Positions 1 through 10,546 of a stretch of DNA of 64,000 bases are shown piece by piece (the stretch's first letter is position 1; every line of letters begins with the position of its first letter). A model generated the notes under the pieces. It had not been told where the DNA came from, searched no databases, and saw only the letters and a list, made by a program, of their open reading frames with translations. Source of the DNA: Tritonibacter aquimaris (lineage in GTDB: Bacteria; Pseudomonadota; Alphaproteobacteria; Rhodobacterales; Rhodobacteraceae); NCBI RefSeq assembly GCF_009617595.1, contig NZ_WIXK01000013.1, positions 21,092 to 85,091 of the forward strand, in the 5' to 3' direction. A program made the translations under genes and the position numbers.

Positions 1-130
1 GGGATCTGGCTGGGCCATGGCTGAGCTGATGGCAACCGGGCATTCCAACCTCTCCGAAGAGTTCAACATGAACCGTTTCAAGGAAGGCAAATTCATCGAC
101 GAAAGTGTGGCCGCCGGGGTGGCGCACTGA
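1..130 (+). CDS. soxB: Sarcosine oxidase beta subunit, C-terminal end (partial)
   Basis: Only the last 42 codons are in the window; the gene begins upstream. The frame ends in the segment FIDESVAAGVAH before TGA at 128-130. This resembles the usual end of heterotetrameric sarcosine oxidase beta subunits, where a Phe-x-x-Gly-x-x-Ile-Asp-Glu stretch precedes a small Ala-rich tail. SoxB carries the FAD/FMN and oxidises sarcosine to glycine and formaldehyde equivalents with the other three subunits. The identification rests on this tail and on the delta, alpha and gamma genes that follow in the standard order. It is 40 bases upstream of soxD. Confidence 0.85.
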   Translation, partial: GSGWAMAELMATGHSNLSEEFNMNRFKEGKFIDESVAAGVAH

Positions 131-170
131 TGAAAACCTTCGCATTCCACGTCTACACGGAGCAGAGCCA

Positions 171-524
171 ATGCTGATCCTTGAATGTCCTTATACCGGT
201 GTCATGATCGACGAAACCGAACTGCAGGCCGGTGGCGAAGCGCATCTGAAACGTTATGGTCCGGGCTCTTCTGACGAAGAGTTCCACGACTATCTTTTCA
301 CTCGCGAAAACCCCAAAGGTGTGCATTTTGAACGCTGGCGCCATATCTATGGCACTGGCAAATGGTTCCATGCCGCACGCTGCACCGTCACGCTTGAGGT
401 GTTTGGAACCTACAGCGCACAAACGGTGAAACCGCCGCAACACATCTTGGACAAGATCTCTGCAAAACGCCCCGGCTGGAGCTGGCGCGAATTTGCAAAT
501 GACAGCGTTGAAGCCGCGTCCTGA
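171..524 (+). CDS. soxD: Sarcosine oxidase delta subunit
   Basis: A 117-residue protein with the family hallmarks GGEAHLKRYGPGSSD, NPKGVHFERWRH, KWFHAARCT and EVFGTYSAQT. The ATG at 171 follows a GGAG at about 158, so the longer upstream extension of the frame is not used. In the structurally known enzyme SoxD binds zinc through a CxxC near the start plus a His and a Cys in the FHxxxC segment. Here the second Cys of the CxxC is Thr (CPYT), and a nearby position that is often Cys-Gly in relatives (recalled, not checked) is Thr-Gly. Only three of the four zinc ligands therefore remain. The gene lies between soxB and soxA and is co-transcribed with them. Confidence 0.93.
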   Translation: MLILECPYTGVMIDETELQAGGEAHLKRYGPGSSDEEFHDYLFTRENPKGVHFERWRHIYGTGKWFHAARCTVTLEVFGTYSAQTVKPPQHILDKISAKRPGWSWREFANDSVEAAS

Positions 525-559
525 TGCTTCACCTTTTTCAAAATACTCCCGCCGGAGGC
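525..559 (-). repeat. Dispersed intergenic repeat, copy 1
   Basis: Between soxD and soxA lies a short element whose minus strand reads GGGAGTATTTTGAAAAAGG followed by TGAAG. Nearly the same string (with one A/T run difference) occurs at about 44664-44687 inside the NAD(P)HX repair gene. The left part is G/C-rich (GCCTCCGGC). I recognise it as the type of GC-rich, AGTATTTxxAAAAA-bearing repeat common near gene ends in roseobacters; that recognition is from memory and not verified here. Confidence 0.5.
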
Positions 560-594
560 ATTCCACGCTCTCCGCTTTTGAGAGGTTCAATGAC

Positions 595-3500
595 ATGAGC
601 ATGCGCCTAGCAAAATACGGTCGTCTGATCGATCGCAGCAAACAGATTGTCTTCACCTTCAATGGCCGCAGTATGCTGGGTCATCCGGGTGATACGCTTG
701 CCTCAGCCCTTCTGGCCAATGACCAGATGCTGGTGGGGCGGTCCTTTAAGTACCACCGGCCCCGTGGCCTGGTTGCCTCAGGCGCCGAAGAGCCAAACGC
801 GCTGGTCGGGCTTGGGTCCGGCAATCGCTTTGAGCCGAACCAGCGCGCCACCACAACCGAGCTGTTTGAAGGTCTGGCGTCCCAGTCGCAAAACCACTGG
901 CCCAGCCTGGAAACCGATCTGGGCATCTTGAACAATAAATTCCTGTCGCGGGTTCTGACCGCCGGGTTTTATTACAAGATGTTCATCCACCCCAAACCGT
1001 TCTGGAAGCACGTCTACGAGCCGTTTATTCGTCAGTCTGCCGGTCTTGGCAAAGCGCCAGATCGCGAGCTGGTGGATGCAGACACCTATGAACACTTCTA
1101 CTTCTTTGCAGATGTCGTGGTTGTTGGTGGCGGTGTGGCTGGCCTTCAGGCGGCAAAAACCGCGGCCCAGTCTGGTGCCAAGGTTCTGCTGATTGAACAA
1201 AACGCCCATTGGGGTGGGCGCGCGCCTGTTGATGGCGGCACCATCGATGGTCTGGACACTGACGCCTGGATCGAAAAGACCCTGGCGGAGCTGGGGGAGA
1301 TGGAAAACGTCACCCTGCGCAACCGCATGATGGGCTCTGGCGTTTATGATCACGGCTATCTTTTGGGCTATGAACGCCTGACTGATCATGACCCGAGCCT
1401 TGATGGCCCGCGTCATCGTCTGTGGCGTATCCGCACCAAGCAGATCATCACCGCAACCGGTGCGATCGAACGTCCGCTGTCTTTTGCGGGCAATGATGTT
1501 CCGGGGGTTATGCTGGCTTCGGCCATGCGTGACTATCTGGTCAACTGGGGCGTGACACCTGGCAAACGTGTGGTGATTGCCACCAACAATGATGATGCCT
1601 ATCGCACGGCTTTGACCCTGCATAAGGCGGGTGTTGAAGTTGCCTGTGTGGTGGATGCCCGTCGTCTGGGTGGCGGTGCACTGGCGCAGGCTGCTCGGGA
1701 TGCTGGCATCCGTGTCGAAGATGGCCGCGCCATTGCCAAGGTAACAGATGGAAAACGCGTCACCCGCGTTGCGATCTGTCTGCAAAACGGCGACGGTCAG
1801 TCGATTGAAGAGCTGGATGTGGACGCTGTGGCAATGTCCGGCGGCTGGTCTCCGGTGGTGCACCTGTGGTCCCATTGTGGCGGTAAGCTGAACTGGGATA
1901 ACGAGCAGGCTCATTTCCGCCCTGATCCAAGCCGCGCGCCGACCTCGCATGATGGCAACGCCTTTGTGGCTTCTGCGGGTGCTGCTTCTGGTCCAATGGG
2001 GCTGCAGGCGGTGCTGACAGATGCGGCCAACGCAGGCGCGGGTGCGGCTGAAGCTGCGGGTTATCCGGCGCAAAACGCCGTTGCGCCTGAGGCGGATACG
2101 CAGGTTGAAACCGCGATGGAACCGGTTTGGCTGATGCCTGAAAACGCTGACATCAAACACCGGATGAAGACCTGGCTTGACTATCAAAACGATGTCAAAG
2201 TCTCGGATGTTCAGCTGGCTGCGCGTGAAGGCTTTGAAAGTGTTGAACACACCAAGCGTTACACCACACTTGGTATGGCAACCGATCAGGGTAAGCTCAG
2301 CAACATCAACGGTCTGGCGATCCTTGCTGATAGTCTCGGCTCGGAAATCCCGCAGGTTGGCACCACCACGTTCCGTCCGCCGTATCATCCCATTTCCATG
2401 GGTGCGATTGGTGGTGAAGCACGCGGTGAGGTGTTCCAGCCACTGCGCAAAACCCCCATGCATGATTGGCACGATAAAAACGGTGCTGATTGGGAACCTG
2501 TGGGCCACTGGCGGCGTCCGTTCACCTTTATGCGTCCGGGCGAGAGCAAGCATGATGCAGTGAACCGTGAGGTAAGAAACACCCGCGAAAACCTCGGCCT
2601 GCTTGATGCATCAACCCTTGGTAAGCTGGTTGTGCGCGGCCCCGATGCGGGCAAGTTCCTCGACATGATGTACACCAACATGATGTCGAACCTGAAAATC
2701 GGCAAATGCCGCTATGGTTTGATGTGTTCGGAAAATGGCTTCCTGATTGATGACGGCGTTGTCGCCCGTATCGATGAGGACACCTGGCTTTGCCACACCA
2801 CCACCGGCGGTGCCGAGCGCATCCACGGCCATATGGAAGAGTGGCTGCAGACCGAATGGTGGGACATGAAGGTCTTTGTGGCCAATGTAACCGAGCAGTA
2901 TGCCCAGGTTGCGGTGGTTGGACCCAATGCCCGCAAGGTTCTGGAAAAGCTTGGTGGCATGGATGTTTCCAAAGAGGCGCTGCCGTTCATGGAATGGCGT
3001 GATGGGGAAATCGGCGGCTTCAAAGCACGTGCCTATCGCATCTCCTTCTCAGGCGAACTGTCCTATGAAATCGCGGTTGCGGCTTCTGAAGGTCAGGCCT
3101 TCTGGGATGCGCTGATGGATGCGGGTAAGGAATTCGGCGTGATGCCTTATGGCACCGAATGTCTGCATATCCTGCGTGCTGAAAAAGGCTTCATCATGAT
3201 TGGCGACGAAACCGATGGTACCGTGATCCCGCAGGATCTGGGTCTTCATTGGGCGCTCTCCAAGAAAAAAGAAGACTATTTGGGCAAGCGGGCGCATTCG
3301 CGCTCTCACATGGCGGATCCGGAACGCTGGCAGCTGGTTGGGCTTGAAACCGTGGATGGATCGGTTCTGCCGGATGGGGCTTATGCGTTGGGCGATGGCG
3401 TGAATGGCAATGGTCAGAAAAACACCATTGGTCGCGTCACCTCCACCTACTATTCATCCAACCTCGACCGTGGCATTGCCATGGGGTTGGTGAAACATGG

Positions 3501-3615
3501 CCCGCAACGGATGGGAGAGGTGATTTCGTTCCCAGGCACCGATGGCAAGGTCTACAAAGCTCGAATTGTTGATCCGGTTGTCTATGACAAAGACGGGGAG
3601 AAGCAGAATGTCTAA
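595..3615 (+). CDS. soxA: Sarcosine oxidase alpha subunit
   Basis: The 1006-residue alpha subunit. It opens with RLxxxGRLIDRSKxxxFTFNG and GDTLASALLAND, the N-terminal 2Fe-2S-ferredoxin-like fold that lacks the cluster in this family. Around residue 170 it has a Rossmann FAD/NAD site (VVVVGGGVAGLQAA). The last third is a GcvT/aminomethyltransferase fold, with EKGFIMIGDETDGTVIPQDL near the end. The ATG at 595 is placed 9 bases after GAGAGG; a second ATG at 601 is possible, and the open frame extending back to 493 runs into soxD and has no ribosome site. With soxB, soxD and soxG it forms the folate- and NAD-linked tetramer that demethylates sarcosine in glycine betaine and choline breakdown. 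It overlaps soxG by 8 bases. Confidence 0.96.
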   Translation: MSMRLAKYGRLIDRSKQIVFTFNGRSMLGHPGDTLASALLANDQMLVGRSFKYHRPRGLVASGAEEPNALVGLGSGNRFEPNQRATTTELFEGLASQSQNHWPSLETDLGILNNKFLSRVLTAGFYYKMFIHPKPFWKHVYEPFIRQSAGLGKAPDRELVDADTYEHFYFFADVVVVGGGVAGLQAAKTAAQSGAKVLLIEQNAHWGGRAPVDGGTIDGLDTDAWIEKTLAELGEMENVTLRNRMMGSGVYDHGYLLGYERLTDHDPSLDGPRHRLWRIRTKQIITATGAIERPLSFAGNDVPGVMLASAMRDYLVNWGVTPGKRVVIATNNDDAYRTALTLHKAGVEVACVVDARRLGGGALAQAARDAGIRVEDGRAIAKVTDGKRVTRVAICLQNGDGQSIEELDVDAVAMSGGWSPVVHLWSHCGGKLNWDNEQAHFRPDPSRAPTSHDGNAFVASAGAASGPMGLQAVLTDAANAGAGAAEAAGYPAQNAVAPEADTQVETAMEPVWLMPENADIKHRMKTWLDYQNDVKVSDVQLAAREGFESVEHTKRYTTLGMATDQGKLSNINGLAILADSLGSEIPQVGTTTFRPPYHPISMGAIGGEARGEVFQPLRKTPMHDWHDKNGADWEPVGHWRRPFTFMRPGESKHDAVNREVRNTRENLGLLDASTLGKLVVRGPDAGKFLDMMYTNMMSNLKIGKCRYGLMCSENGFLIDDGVVARIDEDTWLCHTTTGGAERIHGHMEEWLQTEWWDMKVFVANVTEQYAQVAVVGPNARKVLEKLGGMDVSKEALPFMEWRDGEIGGFKARAYRISFSGELSYEIAVAASEGQAFWDALMDAGKEFGVMPYGTECLHILRAEKGFIMIGDETDGTVIPQDLGLHWALSKKKEDYLGKRAHSRSHMADPERWQLVGLETVDGSVLPDGAYALGDGVNGNGQKNTIGRVTSTYYSSNLDRGIAMGLVKHGPQRMGEVISFPGTDGKVYKARIVDPVVYDKDGEKQNV

Positions 3616-4183
3616 TGCAGTTAGCGTATTGAATGGGGCCTCTTACTCTGGTCTGGCCGAAGTGAAAGATGCGGGCTTGAAGGGGATGATCACCCTGCGC
3701 GGTGACATCACATCAGCAAAGCTGGCCGAAGCGGTGAAAACCGTGACCGGCTGCGCGGTGCCAGAGGTGCTGAAGGCCACAACCGAAGGCGACACCACCG
3801 TGACCTGGATGGCCCCGGATGAGCTGCTTGTTGTGACCGGCTATGAAGGCGTCGAAGCGAAAGTTGAAGCGCTGAATGGCGAACTCAAAGGCGAACATGC
3901 CTTGGTCGTCAACGTGTCTGATGCGCGGGCCTACTTCACGGTGACTGGTGCAGCTGCACGTGAGGTGCTGGCGAAACTTGCGCCGATCGATCTGTCTCCA
4001 GCAAAGTTTCTGCCGGGGGATTTCCGCCGCACGCGGCTTGCACAGGCGGCTGGCGCATTTTGGCTGGATCAAAGTGAGAGCTTTCACATTGTCTGCTTCC
4101 GTTCGGTTGGGGACTATATGTTCAACCTGCTGAAAGTCGCGGCTGATCCGGACTCTTCAGTTGGAGTATACGCAACAGAGTGA
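3608..4183 (+). CDS. soxG: Sarcosine oxidase gamma subunit
   Basis: A 191-residue protein whose ATG lies inside the last codons of soxA, with GGGGAG just upstream, which indicates translational coupling. The C-terminal half shows FRRTRLAQAA, FWLDQSESFHIVCFRSVGDYMF, as expected for the gamma subunit (a second, catalytically inactive GcvT-like fold). Gamma subunits are the least conserved part of the tetramer, and identity here is supported by both the motif and the operon position. A strong hairpin terminator follows 45 bases later and closes the operon. Confidence 0.93.
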   Translation: MSNAVSVLNGASYSGLAEVKDAGLKGMITLRGDITSAKLAEAVKTVTGCAVPEVLKATTEGDTTVTWMAPDELLVVTGYEGVEAKVEALNGELKGEHALVVNVSDARAYFTVTGAAAREVLAKLAPIDLSPAKFLPGDFRRTRLAQAAGAFWLDQSESFHIVCFRSVGDYMFNLLKVAADPDSSVGVYATE

Positions 4184-4227
4184 AACCTCTGTGCGTAAAC
4201 TACACATTTTGTTGAAAAACTGTGAAG

Positions 4228-4252
4228 CGGCCCCTTGTTCGGGGCCGTTTTC
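4228..4252 (+). terminator. Rho-independent terminator after soxBDAG
   Basis: A 7-bp perfect stem CGGCCCC/GGGGCCG with a 6-base loop, followed by TTTT, 45 bases after the soxG stop. Confidence 0.85.
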
Positions 4253-4292
4253 GCATTTAGCTACGCTTTGCAACCATAAGGGAAGTAAAGAC

Positions 4293-4715
4293 GTGAGATT
4301 CAATCGAAAGTCCATTCAATTTCTATTTTCCGCCGCGTTCGCGGTTGCTGCGTTTTCCGCATCCACGGCACAGGCCGAAGTATATGCCTGTGAGTTTGCT
4401 GATGCTGGTCGTAACAATACAATTCCCAAAATTGTTGTTGTTGACGTGAAAAGCGCGTCAGAAGCGCTGGTCTCGGACCCGATCCTTGCCTACGTGCAGC
4501 AGGCTCCCAAAAAGGCGAGCTTTGTGAAAAACACCAGCGATCTGTTGCGGGTGCGCTGGACTGTCGACGACATGAAATTCTCGGGCGGTGGTCAGCGCGA
4601 TATGAAATTCTCGCTTGTACACCGCAAAGCAAAAGGCAAAGCGCATTTGAACCTGCTCATTGTTGGCGCAGATAACACCGACAGAGGCACCGGGCGCTGC
4701 AAGCTGCAGCCTTGA
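4293..4715 (+). CDS. Small exported protein of unknown function
   Basis: A 140-residue protein. The GTG at 4293 has AAGGGAAG upstream and gives a clean signal peptide (RFNRKS, a hydrophobic run, then STAQA cleaved before EVYACEF). The mature part has two cysteines (YACEF near the start, GRCKLQP at the end) that could form a disulfide, and a central segment with repeated DMKFS. I do not recognise a named family. It follows the sox operon terminator and is followed by its own hairpin, so it is probably a single-gene unit. Periplasmic location is inferred from the signal peptide alone. Confidence 0.7.
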   Translation: MRFNRKSIQFLFSAAFAVAAFSASTAQAEVYACEFADAGRNNTIPKIVVVDVKSASEALVSDPILAYVQQAPKKASFVKNTSDLLRVRWTVDDMKFSGGGQRDMKFSLVHRKAKGKAHLNLLIVGADNTDRGTGRCKLQP

Positions 4716-4725
4716 TCATCACCGC

Positions 4726-4750
4726 AAAAGCGCGGCTACGGCCGCGTTTC
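4726..4750 (+). terminator. Hairpin terminator after the small exported protein
   Basis: AAAG then CGCGGC, a TACG loop, GCCGCG and TTT. The A-run before and T-run after extend the stem. The following stretch to 5014 holds no gene I can support. Confidence 0.65.
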
Positions 4751-5014
4751 ACGCTGAATGCCTCGCAACGCAGCCCGCTACCAAGATGGCGATTGCTGTT
4801 AGAGAGGACTGGCGGTGCTGTTCGGGGTCGTGTGATTTTCAGACCCCGACGGCGCAGATTTAACAAACGCGGTGCTTCTTCGTGCGAAGGGTGTCAATCG
4901 TAACTATAAAAGTGCGAGACTTGCTGTTCCAGATCTGCTTGGGGCTTGACCTTCATACCCCCCAAGAGACATGAAAGGGACGGTTATAATTCATCTTTGA
5001 ATCAGGGGGCTAAT

Positions 5015-5617
5015 ATGGCTTTTGAACTTCCCGATCTTCCCTATGCACATGACGCACTTGCGGCCAAAGGCATGTCGGCTGAGACGCTGGAATACCACCA
5101 CGATCTGCACCACAAAGCCTATGTGGACAATGGCAACAAGCTGATCGCTGGCACCGAATGGGACGGCAAGACCCTGGAAGAGATCATCGTTGGCACCTAC
5201 GACAAAAACGCAGTTGCGCAAAACGGCATCTTCAACAACATCTCCCAGCTGTGGAACCACAACCAGTTCTGGGAAATGATGGGCCCGAACGACACCGCAA
5301 TGCCGGGTGAGCTGGAAAAAGCACTGGTTGAATCCTTTGGCTCCGTTGATGAGTTCAAATCCCAGTTCGCAGCAGCAGGCGCTGGTCAGTTCGGCTCTGG
5401 CTGGGCATGGCTCGTCAAAGACACCGACGGCGGCCTGAAAGTGACCAAAACCGAAAACGGCGTGAACCCGCTGTGCTTTGGTCAAACCGCACTGCTGGGT
5501 TGCGACGTATGGGAGCACTCCTACTACATCGACTTCCGCAACAAGCGTCCTGTTTACCTGACCAACTTCCTGGACAACCTGGTAAACTGGGAAAACGTGG
5601 CATCCCGTCTGGGCTAA
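5015..5617 (+). CDS. sodB: Superoxide dismutase, iron type
   Basis: A 200-residue Fe/Mn superoxide dismutase of normal length, converting superoxide to oxygen and hydrogen peroxide in the cytoplasm. Metal ligands are visible: His in LEYHHDLHHKAY, His in QLWNHNQFW, Asp and His in CDVWEHSYYIDF. The Gln in NNISQLWNH, where Mn enzymes usually carry Gly, points to the iron form; that assignment is from family knowledge. The ATG at 5015 follows CAGGGGG. An in-frame upstream extension to 4946 has no ribosome site. A strong terminator follows within 30 bases. Confidence 0.97.
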   Translation: MAFELPDLPYAHDALAAKGMSAETLEYHHDLHHKAYVDNGNKLIAGTEWDGKTLEEIIVGTYDKNAVAQNGIFNNISQLWNHNQFWEMMGPNDTAMPGELEKALVESFGSVDEFKSQFAAAGAGQFGSGWAWLVKDTDGGLKVTKTENGVNPLCFGQTALLGCDVWEHSYYIDFRNKRPVYLTNFLDNLVNWENVASRLG

Positions 5618-5644
5618 GCCCTGCGGTTTGTAACACGCTGATTG

Positions 5645-5676
5645 TAAAAGCCCCGCTCGTCTGAGTGGGGCTTTTT
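5645..5676 (+). terminator. Terminator after sodB
   Basis: A 10-bp stem AGCCCCGCTC/GAGTGGGGCT (one G-T pair), loop GTCT, then five T. The preceding AAAA makes it work on the other strand as well, where it would end the convergent LOG gene. Confidence 0.9.
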
Positions 5677-5695
5677 GTATTGGCAGTGTCTGGCT

Positions 5696-6238
5696 TCAAT
5701 TAGACAATACTGCAAGCGCCGCATCCACGCTCTCAACCCAAGTAAGCGCGGCATGTACGTCTTCGCCTGCGAACTCTTCCTTGATCATGTGGTCAATCAG
5801 CACTTTCAGCGGATCCCAATAGCCATCAATATTGAGGATCAGGATCGGTTTTTGATGCAATCCCAGCTGGCGCCAGGTGATTGCTTCAAACAGCTCATCC
5901 AGTGATCCCATGCCACCGGGCAGCACAACCACCGCATCAGCGTTATAAAGCATGACCTTTTTGCGCTCATGCATGGTTTCGGTGACCACATAGGTGGTCA
6001 GGTCAGATTTGCCGACTTCGCGTTTCACCAGATGTTCTGGGATAACGCCAAACACCTCGCCGCCAGCCTCCATACAGGCGCGGGCAACGGTGCCCATCAG
6101 CCCCACATCGCCAGCCCCATAGACCAAGCGCAGCCCGCGTTTGGCGAGCCCCTGACCAAGAGAGACAGCAGATGATTCGTAGCTTTTGCTTGCCCCAAAA
6201 CGGGAGCCGCAATACACACATACAGAATTAATGATCAT
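5696..6238 (-). CDS. LOG-family nucleotide phosphoribohydrolase-like protein
   Basis: A 180-residue protein with the signature PGGMGSLDELFE, matching the PGGxGTxxE motif of the lysine-decarboxylase-like LOG family. Near the N-terminus is YCGSRFGAS. Members hydrolyse N6-substituted AMPs (cytokinin nucleotides) or purine nucleotides to free base and ribose phosphate. Bacterial copies are often annotated TIGR00730 family. The gene is convergent with sodB and shares its hairpin. The exact substrate cannot be read from sequence. Confidence 0.92.
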   Translation of the reverse strand: MIINSVCVYCGSRFGASKSYESSAVSLGQGLAKRGLRLVYGAGDVGLMGTVARACMEAGGEVFGVIPEHLVKREVGKSDLTTYVVTETMHERKKVMLYNADAVVVLPGGMGSLDELFEAITWRQLGLHQKPILILNIDGYWDPLKVLIDHMIKEEFAGEDVHAALTWVESVDAALAVLSN

Positions 6239-6359
6239 TCGGCGGAACTTTGCTGTTGTGTTTCAATGGAAATACGATGTCGCAGGTTCCCTGATAGCGG
6301 GTCACGGTCTGCGGCTCAACTACAAGCGGGGGAACCTCCCGTTTTAAGGAAGGAATACC

Positions 6360-8048
6360 ATGTCAGGAACATCTGGTTCAGGGGGCGTGGGGGCGCTCAC
6401 CATTGGCGGGGTTGCAACGGTTGTTGTGATTATTGGTGGCGTTGTGCTCAATCAGTTTGGGGTCTTCGATCCGCAAGAGGCGGCACCTGCCAGCGTTGAA
6501 CAAAGCGCCGAGGTGCCAGCACCTGCGCCGTTAGCTGACACACCAGAGGCGGCGGTATCTGAAAAAGACCAACCTACCGATCAGATTGAGGCCGGTGAAA
6601 GCGCAAGCCTCGCCGCGCCAGAGATTGATGTGATCCGATTTGATCCGGAAGGGGCAGGGCTGATTGCAGGCAGCGCTGAGCCCGGTGCACAGGTTTTGAT
6701 CCTGTTGGACGGTGAACTCATACAGGAGCACACCGTTGGCGACAGTGGTGAGTTCGTGGCTTTTCCAATCATCAGCCCAAGCGAAACACCACGTGTGCTA
6801 ACGTTTGAACTTGCAAAAGGGGACGCGCGGGCAGTGTCGGATGTGAGCTTTATCCTGGCTCCGGCGACACCGGTTGCGAATGCTACGGCGGATACCCCAG
6901 TTGAAGAGGTCGCAAGCGCGCCAGAAGGGGATGCCGCTGAAACAGCGCCAGTTGCGGCAGATGAACCCGCAGCGCAACAACAGGTCGCCGCAGCCACGCC
7001 AGACAGTGAGCCAGAGTCTGCACCAGCGAGTGCGCCAGTAAGTGCGCCTGCACCGGCCACCGAACTGGTTGATACAACTGAAGTGCAAATCGCGGAGACG
7101 CCCGCTGTTGAAACACAGCGTGACACGATTGAAGCAGATACCGCTGAAGTGGCTGAACGCACTGCAGAGGCCACGGCAACTGACGCGGCCGAAGCTGCAT
7201 TGGCGCAGTCTCAGGCTGATGATTTGGTTGATGAAAATATCGCGCTGGCACAGCAGCAGAATGCGGCCGAGCAGGCCGCGCCAGTTGAGGCTGACCTCAA
7301 CCTCACACAGACCCTTGGTCAGGTCGCGTCTGACACTCCAAAACATGCTGCCGCCAATATCGCGGTGGTACGCTCATCAGAAACGGTTCCTGCGCAGGCC
7401 CCGGCCATTGCGCTGGAAGGGCAGGCTGATACGCCGCGCACAGCAGCGGAGGCAGATCCCGCGCCAGAGGTTGAAACAGCGGATCCGCCCAAACCTGCAG
7501 CAGTGGCAGTGCTGAAGGCGGGGCCTGACGGGATTGAGCTGGTGCAACCGGCCGGGGCAGGCCAACCTGCGCCTTTGAACAAGATTGCTTTGGATACCAT
7601 CAGCTACAGCGCGGCGGGTGAAGTGGTGCTGGCCGGGCGGGCGCAGCCCGACAGCCTGGTACGGGTCTACGTTGATAATACGCCCTGGGCAGACATTACG
7701 GCCGCGCCGTCGGGCAGTTGGCAAGGGGAGCTGGAAGGGTTGAAGCCGGGCGTCTACACCCTGCGTCTGGATGAGCTTGATCCGCTGGAGGGGAAAGTCA
7801 TCAGCCGACTTGAAACGCCATTTTCCCGAGCTGAACCAGAACAGCTTGCACTGTCCACCGATGATGTGGACCCAAGCCGCCCCAGCGTGCGGGTTGTGAC
7901 GGTACAAGAGGGCGATACGCTTTGGGCGATCTCACAACAGCGCTATGGAACAGGGTTTCTATTCGTGCGTGTGTTTGAAGCCAATCGCACAGCCATTCGC
8001 AATCCTGACCTTATCTACCCAGGGCAAGTCTTTACAATACCAGAATAA
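6360..8048 (+). CDS. Membrane-anchored LysM domain protein
   Basis: A 562-residue protein. Residues about 10-35 are a single hydrophobic segment (GALTIGGVATVVVIIGGVV), so the N-terminus is likely an inner-membrane anchor. Residues about 45-400 hold two Ig-like-looking segments separated by a long Ala/Pro/Glu/Thr-rich, low-complexity stretch that probably spans the periplasm. The last 50 residues are a LysM fold (VQEGDTLWAISQQRYGTG, NPDLIYPGQVFTIPE), which binds peptidoglycan. The ATG at 6360 follows AAGGAAGG. Its likely job is peptidoglycan attachment or signalling; no enzymatic domain is seen. It stands alone between two terminators. Confidence 0.88.
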   Translation: MSGTSGSGGVGALTIGGVATVVVIIGGVVLNQFGVFDPQEAAPASVEQSAEVPAPAPLADTPEAAVSEKDQPTDQIEAGESASLAAPEIDVIRFDPEGAGLIAGSAEPGAQVLILLDGELIQEHTVGDSGEFVAFPIISPSETPRVLTFELAKGDARAVSDVSFILAPATPVANATADTPVEEVASAPEGDAAETAPVAADEPAAQQQVAAATPDSEPESAPASAPVSAPAPATELVDTTEVQIAETPAVETQRDTIEADTAEVAERTAEATATDAAEAALAQSQADDLVDENIALAQQQNAAEQAAPVEADLNLTQTLGQVASDTPKHAAANIAVVRSSETVPAQAPAIALEGQADTPRTAAEADPAPEVETADPPKPAAVAVLKAGPDGIELVQPAGAGQPAPLNKIALDTISYSAAGEVVLAGRAQPDSLVRVYVDNTPWADITAAPSGSWQGELEGLKPGVYTLRLDELDPLEGKVISRLETPFSRAEPEQLALSTDDVDPSRPSVRVVTVQEGDTLWAISQQRYGTGFLFVRVFEANRTAIRNPDLIYPGQVFTIPE

Positions 8049-8067
8049 AATCAACTTCAGTCTGATA

Positions 8068-8096
8068 AAAGCGCCTTCCGATCTGGGAGGCGCTTT
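8068..8096 (+). terminator. Terminator after the LysM gene
   Basis: Stem AAAGCGCC-TTCC paired with GGGA-GGCGCTTT (12 bp, one wobble) around a GATCT loop. Confidence 0.8.
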
Positions 8097-8254
8097 GATG
8101 TTGTGATGCTGGTTTTTTGATACTTTTACATATCTCCTTAATCACTTGTTAATAAATGAATTTTTTCGATTTGAGCTGTGTCTTCACCCCATGCGACAAA
8201 CAAAAATCTATAAAATCACTGTTGACCGCAGCTTTTACATGTTGCTACCCAATC

Positions 8255-8366
8255 CGCACGCAGGGGAGTCCCGCCCAAGGGACTGAGAGGCAGAAATGTG
8301 CGTAGCACAGGTGACGCGACCCTTTGAACCTGACCCAGTTGATACTGGCGTAGGAAGCTAAAAGGG
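8255..8366 (+). promoter_or_regulatory. TPP riboswitch (THI element) in the thiC leader
   Basis: The conserved thiamine pyrophosphate aptamer is clear: GGGGAGTCCC, then GGGACTGAGAGG, then CCCTTTGAACCTGACCCAG and GATACTGGCGTAGGAAGCTA. CTGAGA and the GAACCTGA/TGGCGTAGGAAG segments bind the pyrimidine and pyrophosphate of TPP. It lies 130-240 bases before the thiC start, so TPP should shut off thiC. No hairpin with a T-run is seen between aptamer and gene, which suggests control of translation rather than termination. Confidence 0.96.
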
Positions 8367-8459
8367 ATCGCCACCAGCTGTGTGCTGGCAGCATGTCTTT
8401 ATGTGTCACATCGGGCCTGTCCATGTGCATGTTTCCCACCCGAATCCACTGGTGTCCTT

Positions 8460-8480
8460 ATCACGCCGCAATGCGGTGAT
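8460..8480 (+). promoter_or_regulatory. Hairpin just upstream of the thiC ribosome site
   Basis: ATCAC(G)CCGC, loop AAT, GCGG, GTGAT forms a short bulged stem ending a few bases before the TAGGAG that serves thiC. It could be part of the riboswitch expression platform. A second hairpin (CCAGC/GCTGG, 8374-8388) lies directly behind the aptamer. Roles are inferred from position only. Confidence 0.4.
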
Positions 8481-8488
8481 TGCTATAG

Positions 8489-10303
<1,815 letters not shown>

Positions 10304-10313
10304 ATGATCCTGG

Positions 10314-10339
10314 ATGGGCGGCAGTGCCGCCCATTTTTT
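10314..10339 (+). terminator. Terminator after thiC
   Basis: A perfect 9-bp stem ATGGGCGGC/GCCGCCCAT with an AGT loop and six T. Confidence 0.93.
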
Positions 10340-10546
10340 CATGCTGTCTTTGCTCGAGGGTGAAACAGGAAAACCGCTCCGATAAAACAGGACCGACCTC
10401 TGGGCACATCACGCAACTTGCGCAAATCTCAGGTAGTGAACGCTGGAACCACAGATCACAGAGGCAGCGCGACTGTCGCCATGTAGTCTGGTGGGATATC
10501 GCTGCCAATGCGTGAGAAACGTGATGGTTCGAGTATAGGGAATGAC

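Noticed and set aside
778..2553. A 591-codon open frame on the minus strand opposite soxA
   Set aside because: It is a shadow of the well-supported SoxA reading frame; its protein shows no motif and its codon pattern follows the complement of SoxA.
1..4183. Sox genes as sulfur oxidation (thiosulfate) system
   Set aside because: The symbols are shared, but the sequences are sarcosine oxidase subunits (FAD/GcvT folds), not the SoxXYZABCD sulfur oxidation proteins.
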